Assembly (NCBI GenBank): GCA_024643655.1
Contig: JAHEMM010000010.1
Span: forward strand, 1-36,756
DNA length: 36,756 nt
Source of the DNA: Chitinophagaceae bacterium
GTDB taxonomy: Bacteria; Bacteroidota; Bacteroidia; Chitinophagales; Chitinophagaceae
Direction: 5' to 3'
Shown here: positions 9,085-16,493 of the stretch, piece by piece
How the letters are laid out: each line of letters opens with the position of its first letter
Numbering within the stretch: the first letter of the stretch is position 1
Made by a program: the position numbers and the translations under genes
The notes under the pieces: model-generated
What the model saw: the letters and a program-made list of their open reading frames with translations, nothing else
Databases searched by the model: none
What the model was told of the DNA's origin: nothing

Positions 9085-9678
9085 TCAGGAATTCTTTTTC
9101 CATGATTTGTAATTCTCTTGAGATTTTTTTGAATTTTGTAATTTCTTGTTCTTAAGTGGTTTACAAACTTTCCAGTTAGCAAACATGTTTTTTGGAAGTT
9201 GTTGATACAGTTTTGTTCCTTCTGTTTTCCAGGCAATCATCTCATCAGTTACTTCTTTAACTATTTTACCGGGATTGCCAACGATAAGACTTCGGGAAGG
9301 AATTTTCTCTCCTTCTTTAATAAAAGTTAATGCTCCAACGATACTTTCATCGCCCAGATTTACATTATCCATAATAACGGCATTCATACCTACTAAACAA
9401 TTTTTTCCAATTGAAGCCCCATGTATAATTGCACCGTGGCCGATATGTGCTCCTTCTTTTAATAAAACCGTAACTCCGGGAAACATATGAATAGTACAAT
9501 TCTCTTGAACATTGCATCCATCTTCAATAATGATCTGACCCCAATCGCCTCGCAGAGCAGCGCCGGGTCCGATGTAACAATCTTTACCAATAATCACATT
9601 GCCAGTAACTGCAGCTTGCGGATGAACAAATGAAGATGGATGAACAACTGGTTTTATGCCATTGAATTTGTAAAACAT
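9085..9678 (-). CDS. paaY: PaaY-like hexapeptide-repeat thioesterase / gamma-carbonic-anhydrase family protein
   Basis: This is a left-handed beta-helix protein of 197 aa with repeated hexapeptides (for example GNVIIG, IEDGCN, ASIGKN) from about residue 20 to 150. The three His of the gamma-carbonic-anhydrase zinc site are present (H64, H81, H86; CTIHMFPG and HIGHGAIIHG). PaaY acts in phenylacetate catabolism as a thioesterase that clears dead-end CoA adducts. The position as last gene of the paa operon, 32 nt after paaI, supports that role over a generic carbonic anhydrase. The C-terminus carries a basic Lys/Asn/Ser-rich tail (about residues 173-197) longer than expected. No clear terminator follows. 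Confidence 0.88.
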   Translation of the reverse strand: MFYKFNGIKPVVHPSSFVHPQAAVTGNVIIGKDCYIGPGAALRGDWGQIIIEDGCNVQENCTIHMFPGVTVLLKEGAHIGHGAIIHGASIGKNCLVGMNAVIMDNVNLGDESIVGALTFIKEGEKIPSRSLIVGNPGKIVKEVTDEMIAWKTEGTKLYQQLPKNMFANWKVCKPLKNKKLQNSKKSQENYKSWKKNS

Positions 9679-9710
9679 AACAGCATTATTATTATTTGAA
9701 TGATAATTGA

Positions 9711-10142
9711 TTATTCGGTAATCAATGATTTATCTGTTCTATAGCAAAGCCCTTTGAATTGAGCTATTACATGTTCTTTTTGATTGGTAATAGTAATATG
9801 ATACAATCCTGTTGATTTTCCATTATGTATTTCTTTCGCTTCAGCAATTAAAATATCAGCAACATGTACGGGTTTTATAAAATTGATTGATGTGTCTAAT
9901 GCAACAGATAATACATTTCTATTATTACAAGCAAAAGCAAATGCACTATCAGCTAATGAAAAAGCAATGCCACCATGAACAATGCCAAAACCATTAATCA
10001 TTTCATTTCTTACCGTCATTTTAATTTTGCTGTATCCTTCTTTTATTTCCAGCACTTCTATTCCGAGCCATTGACTGAATAAGTCATGCTCCATCATATG
10101 GCTAACTACTTTTTGTGCTTTTTTATCTTTTTCTGAAAACAT
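9711..10142 (-). CDS. paaI: Hotdog-fold phenylacetyl-CoA pathway thioesterase PaaI
   Basis: This 143-aa single-domain hotdog thioesterase has the PaaI signature GFGIVHGGIAFSLADSAFAFACN, with the HGG turn at H56 and the catalytic Asp at D65. PaaI hydrolyses ring-hydroxylated phenylacetyl-CoA and similar stalled intermediates, returning free CoA. It lies 14 nt downstream of paaG in the operon and in the same orientation. The length equals that of characterised PaaI proteins. Confidence 0.93.
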   Translation of the reverse strand: MFSEKDKKAQKVVSHMMEHDLFSQWLGIEVLEIKEGYSKIKMTVRNEMINGFGIVHGGIAFSLADSAFAFACNNRNVLSVALDTSINFIKPVHVADILIAEAKEIHNGKSTGLYHITITNQKEHVIAQFKGLCYRTDKSLITE

Positions 10143-10156
10143 TTGTATAACAGGAT

Positions 10157-10933
10157 TTATTCACCTTTAAAAACGGGTGGTCTTTTCTCTAAAAAAGCCA
10201 GAACACCCTCTTTAAAATCTTTGGTAGCGGCAGCCCATTGCTGCAGCTTGTCTTCATTTTGTAATTGTTCATAAATAGTATGTGTACTTGACCATTGTAG
10301 AGCTTTTTTTGTAAAAGCTAATCCCATTGTAGGTAATGACGCCAGTTTTTGAGCAATCATCTGGGCTGTTTCTGCTAGTTGGTCATCATCAACACATTTA
10401 TAAAGCATTCCCATTTTGTCGGCTTCTTCGGCAGTAATCTTATCACCCAACATCATTAATGCACTTGCTTTTTGCCAACCAACTAAACGGGGTAAGAAAA
10501 AAGTGCCGCCACTATCAGGTATTAAACCAATTTTTGAAAAGGCTTGAATGAAAGAAGCAGATTTACCTGCAATGATAACATCGCAACATAAAGGAATATT
10601 AGCACCTGCCCCGGCTGCAACACCATTAATGACAGCCAGTACGGGCTTTTTTAATTCTCTGATGCGGGTGATTATTGGGTTATAATGTTCACTAAGTATT
10701 CGTTGCATACCCGGCCCGTTGGGATCTACAACTTCAGCAAGATCTTCTCCGGCTGAAAAAGCTTTACCGGCTCCTGTTATTATTACACAACGAATTGATT
10801 TATCATCTTTGCACAAATCCAGTTTTTCCTGCATCAATAAGGCCATCTCTCTGTTGAACGAGTTAAGCTTTTCAGGACGATTAAGTGTGATAGTAGCTAT
10901 GGCGTCTTTTATTTCAAAAAGGATCGATGACAT
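10157..10933 (-). CDS. paaG: 2-(1,2-epoxy-1,2-dihydrophenyl)acetyl-CoA isomerase PaaG
   Basis: This 258-aa crotonase-fold enzyme has oxyanion-hole segments KAFSAGEDLAE and INGVAAGAGAN. The signature LIPDSGGTFFLPRLVG contains D140, matching the single catalytic Asp of PaaG; hydratases in this superfamily carry a Glu pair instead. PaaG converts the ring-1,2-epoxide made by PaaABCE to the oxepin-CoA and also isomerises a later intermediate. It follows paaD by 38 nt. The C-terminus (LAFLEKRPPVFKG) is typical. A generic enoyl-CoA hydratase is the alternative, but the active-site Asp and the operon make PaaG much more likely. Confidence 0.93.
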   Translation of the reverse strand: MSSILFEIKDAIATITLNRPEKLNSFNREMALLMQEKLDLCKDDKSIRCVIITGAGKAFSAGEDLAEVVDPNGPGMQRILSEHYNPIITRIRELKKPVLAVINGVAAGAGANIPLCCDVIIAGKSASFIQAFSKIGLIPDSGGTFFLPRLVGWQKASALMMLGDKITAEEADKMGMLYKCVDDDQLAETAQMIAQKLASLPTMGLAFTKKALQWSSTHTIYEQLQNEDKLQQWAAATKDFKEGVLAFLEKRPPVFKGE

Positions 10934-10971
10934 AATTTAAAGTTTAATACGAAGGTAATTAATCTCAATGC

Positions 10972-11475
10972 TTAATGACATTTGAAATAATCAAACGGTT
11001 CTTTACATTCGTCACATTGATATAATGACTTACACGCTGTGCTGCCAAATTCACTGATCCGATGTGTATGATATGAGTTACAAAGAGGACATTGAATTGC
11101 TTCTTCCTTTTGAAACAAATCAGTTTTACAAACCTGTTGTTTTGAATTTGGTGGGGCGATCCCGTATTCTTTTAATTTTATTTTACCTGCTTCACTCATC
11201 CAGTCGGTAGACCATGCAGGAGCTAGTACAGAAGTAACTTTTATATTTTTATAACCATTTTCCAATAATGCTAACCGGATATTCATTGTTATCATATCCA
11301 TTGCCGGGCAGCCGGAATATGTTGGAGTAATTATAATCTCAATTTGTTCTTCATTGATTTTTACATCTCTTACTATGCCAAGATCAATAATAGTAAGTAC
11401 TGGAACTTCGGGGTCTGTAACAGTTTCAAGAATGCGCCAAATTTTTTTTTCTTCTATCGTTGATGGTGTTACCAT
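10972..11475 (-). CDS. paaD: Phenylacetyl-CoA epoxidase maturation protein PaaD
   Basis: This 167-aa protein has an N-terminal MIP18/DUF59-type domain (VTDPEVPVLTIIDLGIVRDV, then TPTYSGCPAMD with its conserved Cys) and a C-terminal zinc-ribbon-like cysteine set (CPLC, then CDEC and a final CH). PaaD is needed for epoxidase activity in known systems and is thought to help iron-sulfur or diiron assembly. It is not a stable subunit of the purified complex. Its start overlaps the end of paaC by 7 nt, so the two are probably translationally coupled. Confidence 0.94.
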   Translation of the reverse strand: MVTPSTIEEKKIWRILETVTDPEVPVLTIIDLGIVRDVKINEEQIEIIITPTYSGCPAMDMITMNIRLALLENGYKNIKVTSVLAPAWSTDWMSEAGKIKLKEYGIAPPNSKQQVCKTDLFQKEEAIQCPLCNSYHTHRISEFGSTACKSLYQCDECKEPFDYFKCH

Positions 11476-12200
11476 TCTGCTGCGGGGTATGTTCTTTGCA
11501 TATATTGCAATTCTGTTAGAATAAAACCAAGCTGTTCAGTATGTTTTCCGTCTTTTCCTCCTGTTTGCATAAATGCATTCGCTGGAATTGATAAAGTGGC
11601 TTCATTAAAAATAGTAGTTACTTTTTGCAACCAATCATTTTTAAGCGTAGTAACATCAACAATGGTCTCATAATTTGCCGGTTCAAACATTTCGCCGGTA
11701 TATCTCCATAATTGATCAACTGCATTTGTTATTCTGTCATGGCTTTCTTCTGTGCCATCACCCAAACGAATTACCCATTCACTACTCCACCGAACATGAT
11801 AAGCTGTTTCTTTTATAGATTTGGCGGCAATTGCAGCAAGCTGATCGTTTTTACAATTTTGTAATTGTTCAAATAATAAATATTGAAACTGACTAAAAAG
11901 ATATTGACGAAGAATGGTTTGCGCCCAATCTCCATTAGCCTGTTCAACTAATAAAAGGTTCTTGAATTCTCGTTCTTTTCTTAAATATGCCAACGAGTCT
12001 TCAGTGGCATTATCTCCAATTAATACTGCAGCATATTGATAAAAGTTTCTTGATTGTCCTAATAAATCGAGTGAAATATTGGTGATAGCAATATCCTGTT
12101 CTAATACAGGTCCATGGCCACACCATTCTGCATTTCTCTGAGCAAGAATCAGTGTCGTATCTGCAAGATGTAAAGTATAATCAATAATAATACTATTCAT
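11469..12200 (-). CDS. paaC: Phenylacetyl-CoA epoxidase structural subunit PaaC
   Basis: This 243-aa ferritin-like helical protein has the PaaC pattern LAQRNAEWCGHGPVLEQDIA near the N-terminus and KETAYHVRWSSEWVIRLGDG in the middle. PaaC pairs with catalytic PaaA in the epoxidase core and holds it in position, without a working diiron centre of its own. It is 27 nt downstream of paaB and overlaps paaD. The paaB-paaC gap contains a small C/G palindrome described separately. Confidence 0.94.
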   Translation of the reverse strand: MNSIIIDYTLHLADTTLILAQRNAEWCGHGPVLEQDIAITNISLDLLGQSRNFYQYAAVLIGDNATEDSLAYLRKEREFKNLLLVEQANGDWAQTILRQYLFSQFQYLLFEQLQNCKNDQLAAIAAKSIKETAYHVRWSSEWVIRLGDGTEESHDRITNAVDQLWRYTGEMFEPANYETIVDVTTLKNDWLQKVTTIFNEATLSIPANAFMQTGGKDGKHTEQLGFILTELQYMQRTYPAAEW

Positions 12201-12203
12201 AAC

Positions 12204-12230
12204 TTCTCCCCTTCAGGGGTTGGGGGTTTA
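12204..12230. repeat. Short C/G palindromic intergenic repeat in the paaB-paaC gap
   Basis: This AT-rich region contains CCCCTTCAGGGG (12208-12219) followed directly by TTGGGGG, extending into the paaB stop codon. The pattern (CCCC, short spacer, GGGG, then GGGGG) matches short palindromic repeats often scattered between Bacteroidota genes. The same style recurs at 36165-36177 and 36258-36278. It may simply fold into a small hairpin in the paa mRNA. Confidence 0.5.
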
Positions 12231-12596
12231 CATATGGTTAACTTCATCCGGCAATTGATAAAAAGTAGGATGACGATATATTTTATCAATAGCCGGCTCA
12301 TACAATTCGCCAGCGTTTTCAGGATTAGATGCTGTAATGTATTTGCTTTCTACTACCCAAATACTTACACCTTCCATTCTACGGGTATACACATCTCTTG
12401 CATTTTCTATTGCCATTTGTGCATCGGCAGCATGAAGACTACCGGCATGCTTATGATCAAGTCCTTGTTTACTACGGATGAAAACCTCCCATAGTGGCCA
12501 TGTAGACGAATCATCTTTTGTCTGATAAGTACTACCGCCCCCCTTTTCTTCAGGAATATCTCCGTAATAATATTTTTTAATAAATGAATTATTCAT
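12228..12596 (-). CDS. paaB: Phenylacetyl-CoA epoxidase subunit PaaB
   Basis: This 122-aa protein has the PaaB core PLWEVFIRSKQGLDHKHAGS, then LHAADAQMAIENARDVYTRR and SIWVVESKYI. PaaB bridges PaaAC heterodimers in the multicomponent epoxidase. At about 120 aa it is longer than the roughly 95-aa E. coli protein. The extra residues are mostly a Gly/Ser-rich N-terminus and a C-terminal segment (about 100-122). It lies 10 nt downstream of paaA. Confidence 0.94.
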   Translation of the reverse strand: MNNSFIKKYYYGDIPEEKGGGSTYQTKDDSSTWPLWEVFIRSKQGLDHKHAGSLHAADAQMAIENARDVYTRRMEGVSIWVVESKYITASNPENAGELYEPAIDKIYRHPTFYQLPDEVNHM

Positions 12597-12606
12597 AAAT
12601 AATTAT

Positions 12607-13551
12607 TTAAGCTGCTTTCGTTTTCAATTTTCTTTTTTCTGCGAATGCCATCGCAGCTTCCCTTACCCATTGTCCTTCCTCATGTGCTTTTCTTCTTGCT
12701 GCCAATCGCTGTTTATTACAAGGCCCATTACCTTTAACTACATTCCAGAACTCATTCCAATCTATTTCGCCAAAATCATACTGTTTTGTTAGAACATTCC
12801 ATTTCAAATCTGGGTCAGGCAATGTCATTCCTAACACTTTGATTTGTTCTGCAATCATATCAACAAAATTCTGGCGAAGTTCATCGTTTGTTTTTCTTTT
12901 GATCTTCCACTTCATGCTTTGATCGCTGTTGGTACTTTCGCTATCCCTTGGACCAAACATCATCAAAGAGGGCCACCACCAACGATTAATTGCATCCTGA
13001 CACATTGCTTTTTGTTCATCAGTTCCTTTACTTAATACTAACAAAGATTCAAACCCCTGCCGTTGATGGAAGCTTTCTTCTTTGCAAATTCTCACCATTG
13101 CTCTTGCATAAGGTCCATAAGAAGTTCTGCAAAGCATTACCTGGTTTAAAATCGCAGCACCATCCACCAACCATCCGATGGCTCCCATATCTGCCCATGT
13201 TAAGGAAGGATAATTAAATATGGAAGAGTATTTTGCTTTTCCACTGTGTAGGTCATTGATCATTTCATCACGACTCGTTCCCAGTGTTTCTGCTGCAGAA
13301 TATAAATACAGACCATGTCCGGCTTCATCCTGTACTTTAGCAATCAGTATTGCTTTTCTTTTTAAAGAAGGTGCTCTCGATATCCAATTACCTTCAGGCA
13401 ACATGCCAACAATTTCGCTGTGGGCATGCTGGCTTATTTGGCGGATATTAGTTTTTCGATAGGCATCCGGCATCCAATCTTTCGGTTCAATTTTAGTTTC
13501 AGCATCAATTTTTTCCTGAAATATTTTTTCGAAATCCTGTATGTTCATCAC
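12607..13551 (-). CDS. paaA: Phenylacetyl-CoA epoxidase catalytic subunit PaaA
   Basis: PaaA (314 aa) is the diiron oxygenase subunit that adds one oxygen across ring carbons 1 and 2 of phenylacetyl-CoA. Ferritin-fold metal ligands are visible: E46 in AHSEIVGM, the EAGH set E76/H79 in [11 protein letters not shown], and the second ExxH set E159/H162 in [10 protein letters not shown]. The length and the C-terminal basic segment are typical. It is the first of four tightly spaced genes paaABCD. It is separated from paaE by 98 nt that contain a good -7 element, so the epoxidase genes may have their own promoter. Confidence 0.96.
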   Translation of the reverse strand: MMNIQDFEKIFQEKIDAETKIEPKDWMPDAYRKTNIRQISQHAHSEIVGMLPEGNWISRAPSLKRKAILIAKVQDEAGHGLYLYSAAETLGTSRDEMINDLHSGKAKYSSIFNYPSLTWADMGAIGWLVDGAAILNQVMLCRTSYGPYARAMVRICKEESFHQRQGFESLLVLSKGTDEQKAMCQDAINRWWWPSLMMFGPRDSESTNSDQSMKWKIKRKTNDELRQNFVDMIAEQIKVLGMTLPDPDLKWNVLTKQYDFGEIDWNEFWNVVKGNGPCNKQRLAARRKAHEEGQWVREAAMAFAEKRKLKTKAA

Positions 13552-13566
13552 TATTCGTTTAGATTA

Positions 13567-13601
13567 CAAATTTACTAAAAACTAACGCCTGTTTGTGCAA
13601 A
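13567..13601 (-). promoter_or_regulatory. Candidate internal promoter upstream of paaA
   Basis: On the minus strand there is an exact -7 element TAAATTTG (13567-13574). A TTTG lies upstream (13598-13601) with a 23-nt spacer, slightly longer than the usual 19-21. It would give a leader of about 10 nt before the paaA ATG at 13551. The -7 match is exact and the overall call is moderate. Confidence 0.45.
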
Positions 13602-13649
13602 TTGTTCGGTAAAAAACTCAATAAACAGAAGGGCAATTGTATCGATGAT

Positions 13650-14729
13650 TTATTTCACATCAAAATCCACCACCACTTTTTCTGTTTTTGGATGAGATTG
13701 GCAAGTAAGAATGTAGCCTTGTTCCACTTCTTCATCTTCCAAACCCCAATGCACATCCATGCTTACCTCACCTTCGAGCAGTTTGGCTTTGCAGGTACAG
13801 CAAACTCCTCCCTTACAGGCAAAGGGTAAATCGGCACCTTCTTTTAATGCAGCATCAAGTATAGAAATATCACTTGTTAATGACAGATTGAAATCAAAGG
13901 AGCGACCGTCAAGCTTGACAGTAATCATACTTTTCGGTCCAATATTTTCTGTGGACTTTGTACTATGGGCGTTTGACTTCTTTTGTCCCGGGGTTGTAAA
14001 TAATTCAAAATGAATTTTCTTTTTATCAATACCATTCTCCTCCAAGAAATCTTTTACACAAAAGATCATTTCTTCCGGCCCGCAGATAAATGTTTCATCA
14101 ATCGAGTTGTAATCGATAAGTTTTGATAACTCGTTTAGTTTATCTACATTAATTTTTCCGAAATTCAATGTAGCATCAGTCCTCTCTCTGCTTAGTATAT
14201 TGATGAAGTTAAACCGTTGAAGAAATTTATTTTTTAATCCTTCCAGCTCTTCAAAAAATATAATCGAGCTACGGCTTTTGTTTCCATAGACTAATGTAAA
14301 CGAACTATCGGGTTCTGTAAGTAGCGTAGTTTTTATGATTGATATAACTGGTGTTATGCCACTACCAGCAGCAAATGCCAGATAGTTTTTTTTATTCCCT
14401 TTTTTTAAATCCACATAAAATTTGCCGACAGGCTGCATTACATCAAGCTGATCTCCTTTTTTCAAACTCGTATTAGCGAATGTTGAAAACAGGCCTCCTT
14501 CTACTTTTTTAATAGCAACTTTCCACTCATTTTCAAAAGGGGAACTACACAATGAATAAGTTCTCCGAATCTCTTCATCATTAATTACCGTTCGCATGGT
14601 TAAACTTTGCCCTTGTTTAAAATTGAAATCCTTTTTTAGTTCTTCCGGGATTTCAAAAACAACAGACACACAATCTTCTGTTTCTTTATTGATTTCTTTA
14701 ATCGTCAGTGAGTGAAAGTGAATAGACAT
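13650..14729 (-). CDS. paaE: Phenylacetyl-CoA epoxidase reductase PaaE
   Basis: This 359-aa NAD(P)H-dependent reductase feeds electrons to the PaaABC epoxidase. The FAD-binding motif RTYSLCSSP and the nicotinamide-binding motifs GSGITPVISI and CGPEEM form the N-terminal ferredoxin-reductase module (to about residue 235). A C-terminal plant-type [2Fe-2S] domain carries CKGGVCCTC and a distal Cys in ILTCQSHP. It starts 4 nt after the end of the TetR regulator gene, so regulator and reductase are surely co-transcribed. This reductase-first order differs from the E. coli paaABCDE order. Confidence 0.95.
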   Translation of the reverse strand: MSIHFHSLTIKEINKETEDCVSVVFEIPEELKKDFNFKQGQSLTMRTVINDEEIRRTYSLCSSPFENEWKVAIKKVEGGLFSTFANTSLKKGDQLDVMQPVGKFYVDLKKGNKKNYLAFAAGSGITPVISIIKTTLLTEPDSSFTLVYGNKSRSSIIFFEELEGLKNKFLQRFNFINILSRERTDATLNFGKINVDKLNELSKLIDYNSIDETFICGPEEMIFCVKDFLEENGIDKKKIHFELFTTPGQKKSNAHSTKSTENIGPKSMITVKLDGRSFDFNLSLTSDISILDAALKEGADLPFACKGGVCCTCKAKLLEGEVSMDVHWGLEDEEVEQGYILTCQSHPKTEKVVVDFDVK

Positions 14730-14733
14730 AATC

Positions 14734-15324
14734 TCAATTCTTTTTTATTCCATTGATCAGCAGATTTACCATATTATCTTCTATCTCTTGCGGTGTTATT
14801 TTCTCTACACTTCGATGCCAGAATTCAAGACCTCGAATAGATGATAAAATGGTAAGTACTACAACATACGGGGCGATCCCTTTAACTTCTTTTTGTTGGT
14901 AGCCTTCGGCAACTATTTGTTCCAGTTTTACAACATACTGATGTCGTTGAATATTGAAATTTGTTAAATAGGGTTCTGTAAGATGCATCCACTCATTAAT
15001 CATGACAGTATAATCATCACAACGGTTGATCATCATTTGTACATGAAAACGGATAAGTGATTCTAATTTTTTAATACTACTTAGTTTGCTTTGCTCCAAT
15101 TCTTCTAAATGTACATTGCAGTCATTTGCCATTCTGAAAATAATCTCCTGTAAAATCTCTGCTTTTGATTGAATATGATTATACAAACTAGCTGCTTCTA
15201 TACCAACCATTTCAGCAAGATCTCGCATAGATGTTGCTGAAAAGCCTTTTTCTCTGAACATGGCAGACGCCCTGAGCAGGATAAAATCTTTTTTTGATGC
15301 TTTTTTTCGTTGCACTGTGGCCAT
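14734..15324 (-). CDS. TetR/AcrR family regulator, probable phenylacetate-operon repressor
   Basis: A TTG at 15330 opens the frame, but the ATG at 15324 is the better start (MATVQRKKASKKD; 196 aa), because the TTG lies inside a -7-like sequence. The N-terminal TetR helix-turn-helix is clear (about residues 10-55: ASAMFREKGFSATSMRDLAE, then GIEAASLYNHIQSKAEIL). The ligand domain has no diagnostic motif. It is the first gene of the paa transcript, and an 18-bp imperfect palindrome lies just upstream. By analogy with TetR-type PaaR/PfmR regulators it probably senses phenylacetyl-CoA or a related CoA ester. The family is sure and the ligand is inferred. Confidence 0.9.
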   Translation of the reverse strand: MATVQRKKASKKDFILLRASAMFREKGFSATSMRDLAEMVGIEAASLYNHIQSKAEILQEIIFRMANDCNVHLEELEQSKLSSIKKLESLIRFHVQMMINRCDDYTVMINEWMHLTEPYLTNFNIQRHQYVVKLEQIVAEGYQQKEVKGIAPYVVVLTILSSIRGLEFWHRSVEKITPQEIEDNMVNLLINGIKKN

Positions 15325-15327
15325 ACT

Positions 15328-15352
15328 CAAAGATACTAATCTGTTGGTTAGT
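15328..15352 (-). promoter_or_regulatory. Candidate promoter and operator of the paa operon
   Basis: A TATCTTTG (-7 consensus TAnnTTTG) is read on the minus strand at 15328-15335. Touching it is the 18-bp imperfect palindrome ACTAATCTGTTGGTTAGT (15335-15352), with ACTAA/TTAGT outer arms. Placement against the promoter is what a TetR autoregulatory site would need. The -7 element is very close to the start codon, which would make the mRNA almost leaderless, and no -33 TTTG is evident. Treat as a candidate. Confidence 0.4.
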
Positions 15353-15405
15353 TAATAAGCCAGAATTTATATAATCTCAATTATAATGAATGTAACAAAT
15401 CAATG

Positions 15406-15438
15406 GTTTTTCACATAAATAAAATTCATGTAGGTTTG
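15406..15438 (+). promoter_or_regulatory. Candidate promoter of the PfkB kinase gene
   Basis: An exact -7 element TAGGTTTG lies at 15431-15438, with a T-rich GTTTTT about 20 nt upstream as a weak -33 region. It predicts a leader of roughly 50 nt. Confidence 0.45.
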
Positions 15439-15450
15439 CGGCCGTAACCA

Positions 15451-15467
15451 GATTGAAATTTTCAATC
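15451..15467. repeat. Perfect 17-nt palindrome in the PfkB gene leader
   Basis: GATTGAAATTTTCAATC is a perfect palindrome with 8-bp arms around one central base. It sits just after the predicted transcription start and 28 nt before the ATG at 15496. It could be an operator or a small mRNA hairpin. No regulator can be assigned. Confidence 0.45.
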
Positions 15468-15495
15468 TTTTAACTTAAAATACTTAAATATTAAT

Positions 15496-16419
15496 ATGTC
15501 ATTAATAACTGTTGGTACAATGGCTTTTGACGCTATTGAAACACCATTTGGAAAAACAAATAAAATTGTAGGTGGTTCTGCTACTTATGTAGCGTATGCA
15601 GCCAGTCATTTTGTAAAACCTGTTCAACAAATTTCAATTGTTGGTTTTGATTTCCCACAAGAAGAAATGGATGAAATGAGAAAACGAGGTGTGCAACTGG
15701 ATGGTGTTGAAATTGTTGCAGATAAAAAGTCATTTTTTTGGAGTGGTCGTTATCATGAAGATATGAATACACGGGACACATTAATTACAGATTTGAATGT
15801 GTTGGCAGATTTTGATCCGAAAGTACCTGATGGATATCAAGGATCTGAATTTTTAATGTTAGGCAATCTTGTTCCAAAAATACAGCTCAATGTAATTCAG
15901 GAATTAACAAAGCGTCCAAAACTGATTGTAATGGACACTATGAATTTTTGGATGGAATCTGCAATGGGGGATTTGAAAATTGTATTGAAATATGTGGATA
16001 TGCTGATGGTGAATGATGCTGAAGCAAGGCAATTATCCGGTCAGTTTTCATTGGTGAAAGCGGCAAAAACTATCATGGAAATGGGGCCTAAATTCCTGAT
16101 TATTAAAAAAGGTGAGCATGGTGCTTTATTATTTCATGGTGACGAAGTGTTTTTTGCGCCGGCATTACCACTAGAAGAAGTATTTGATCCTACTGGTGCC
16201 GGTGATACATTTGCTGGCGGCTTTATGGGGCATCTTGCTGCTACTAACGATATTTCTTTTGATAATATGAAAAGAGCTATCATCGTTGGATCAGCAATGG
16301 CAAGCTTTTGTGTAGAAAAGTTTGGCCCTACCAGATTAAAAGAAATAAATAAAGAAGATATTGAATTCAGGATTCAGCAGTTTAAGGATCTGGTGAGTTT
16401 TGATATTGAACTTATATAA
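15496..16419 (+). CDS. PfkB-family carbohydrate/nucleoside kinase
   Basis: This 307-aa ribokinase-like (PfkB) kinase has an N-terminal GG pair of motif 1 (KIVGGSATYVAYAASHF), and motif 2 DPTGAGDTFAGGFMG carries the anion hole and the catalytic base D237. The mid-region LIVMDTMNFW and LMVNDAEARQL is typical of the fold. Substrate cannot be fixed from sequence: ribokinase, adenosine kinase and fructokinase relatives share these motifs, and the lack of any sugar gene nearby gives no help. It is a stand-alone gene with its own candidate promoter and a strong terminator. Confidence 0.9.
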   Translation: MSLITVGTMAFDAIETPFGKTNKIVGGSATYVAYAASHFVKPVQQISIVGFDFPQEEMDEMRKRGVQLDGVEIVADKKSFFWSGRYHEDMNTRDTLITDLNVLADFDPKVPDGYQGSEFLMLGNLVPKIQLNVIQELTKRPKLIVMDTMNFWMESAMGDLKIVLKYVDMLMVNDAEARQLSGQFSLVKAAKTIMEMGPKFLIIKKGEHGALLFHGDEVFFAPALPLEEVFDPTGAGDTFAGGFMGHLAATNDISFDNMKRAIIVGSAMASFCVEKFGPTRLKEINKEDIEFRIQQFKDLVSFDIELI

Positions 16420-16435
16420 TCTATAGCACTAACGT

Positions 16436-16472
16436 AATAAAAAAGCTTCTCGTTTAAAGAAGCTTTTTTATT
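16436..16472. terminator. Bidirectional rho-independent terminator
   Basis: A perfect 15-bp inverted repeat (16436-16450 with 16458-16472; core AAAAAAGCTTCT/AGAAGCTTTTTT) has a 7-nt loop and A/T tracts on both outer sides. It lies between convergent genes ending at 16419 (+) and 16494 (-). Confidence 0.9.
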
Positions 16473-16493
16473 ATTCAAATCAAATATTTATTG

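Noticed and set aside
9048-9236. 62-aa minus-strand frame overlapping the paaY 3' end
   Set aside because: It is a frame-shifted shadow of the Lys/Asn-rich paaY tail.
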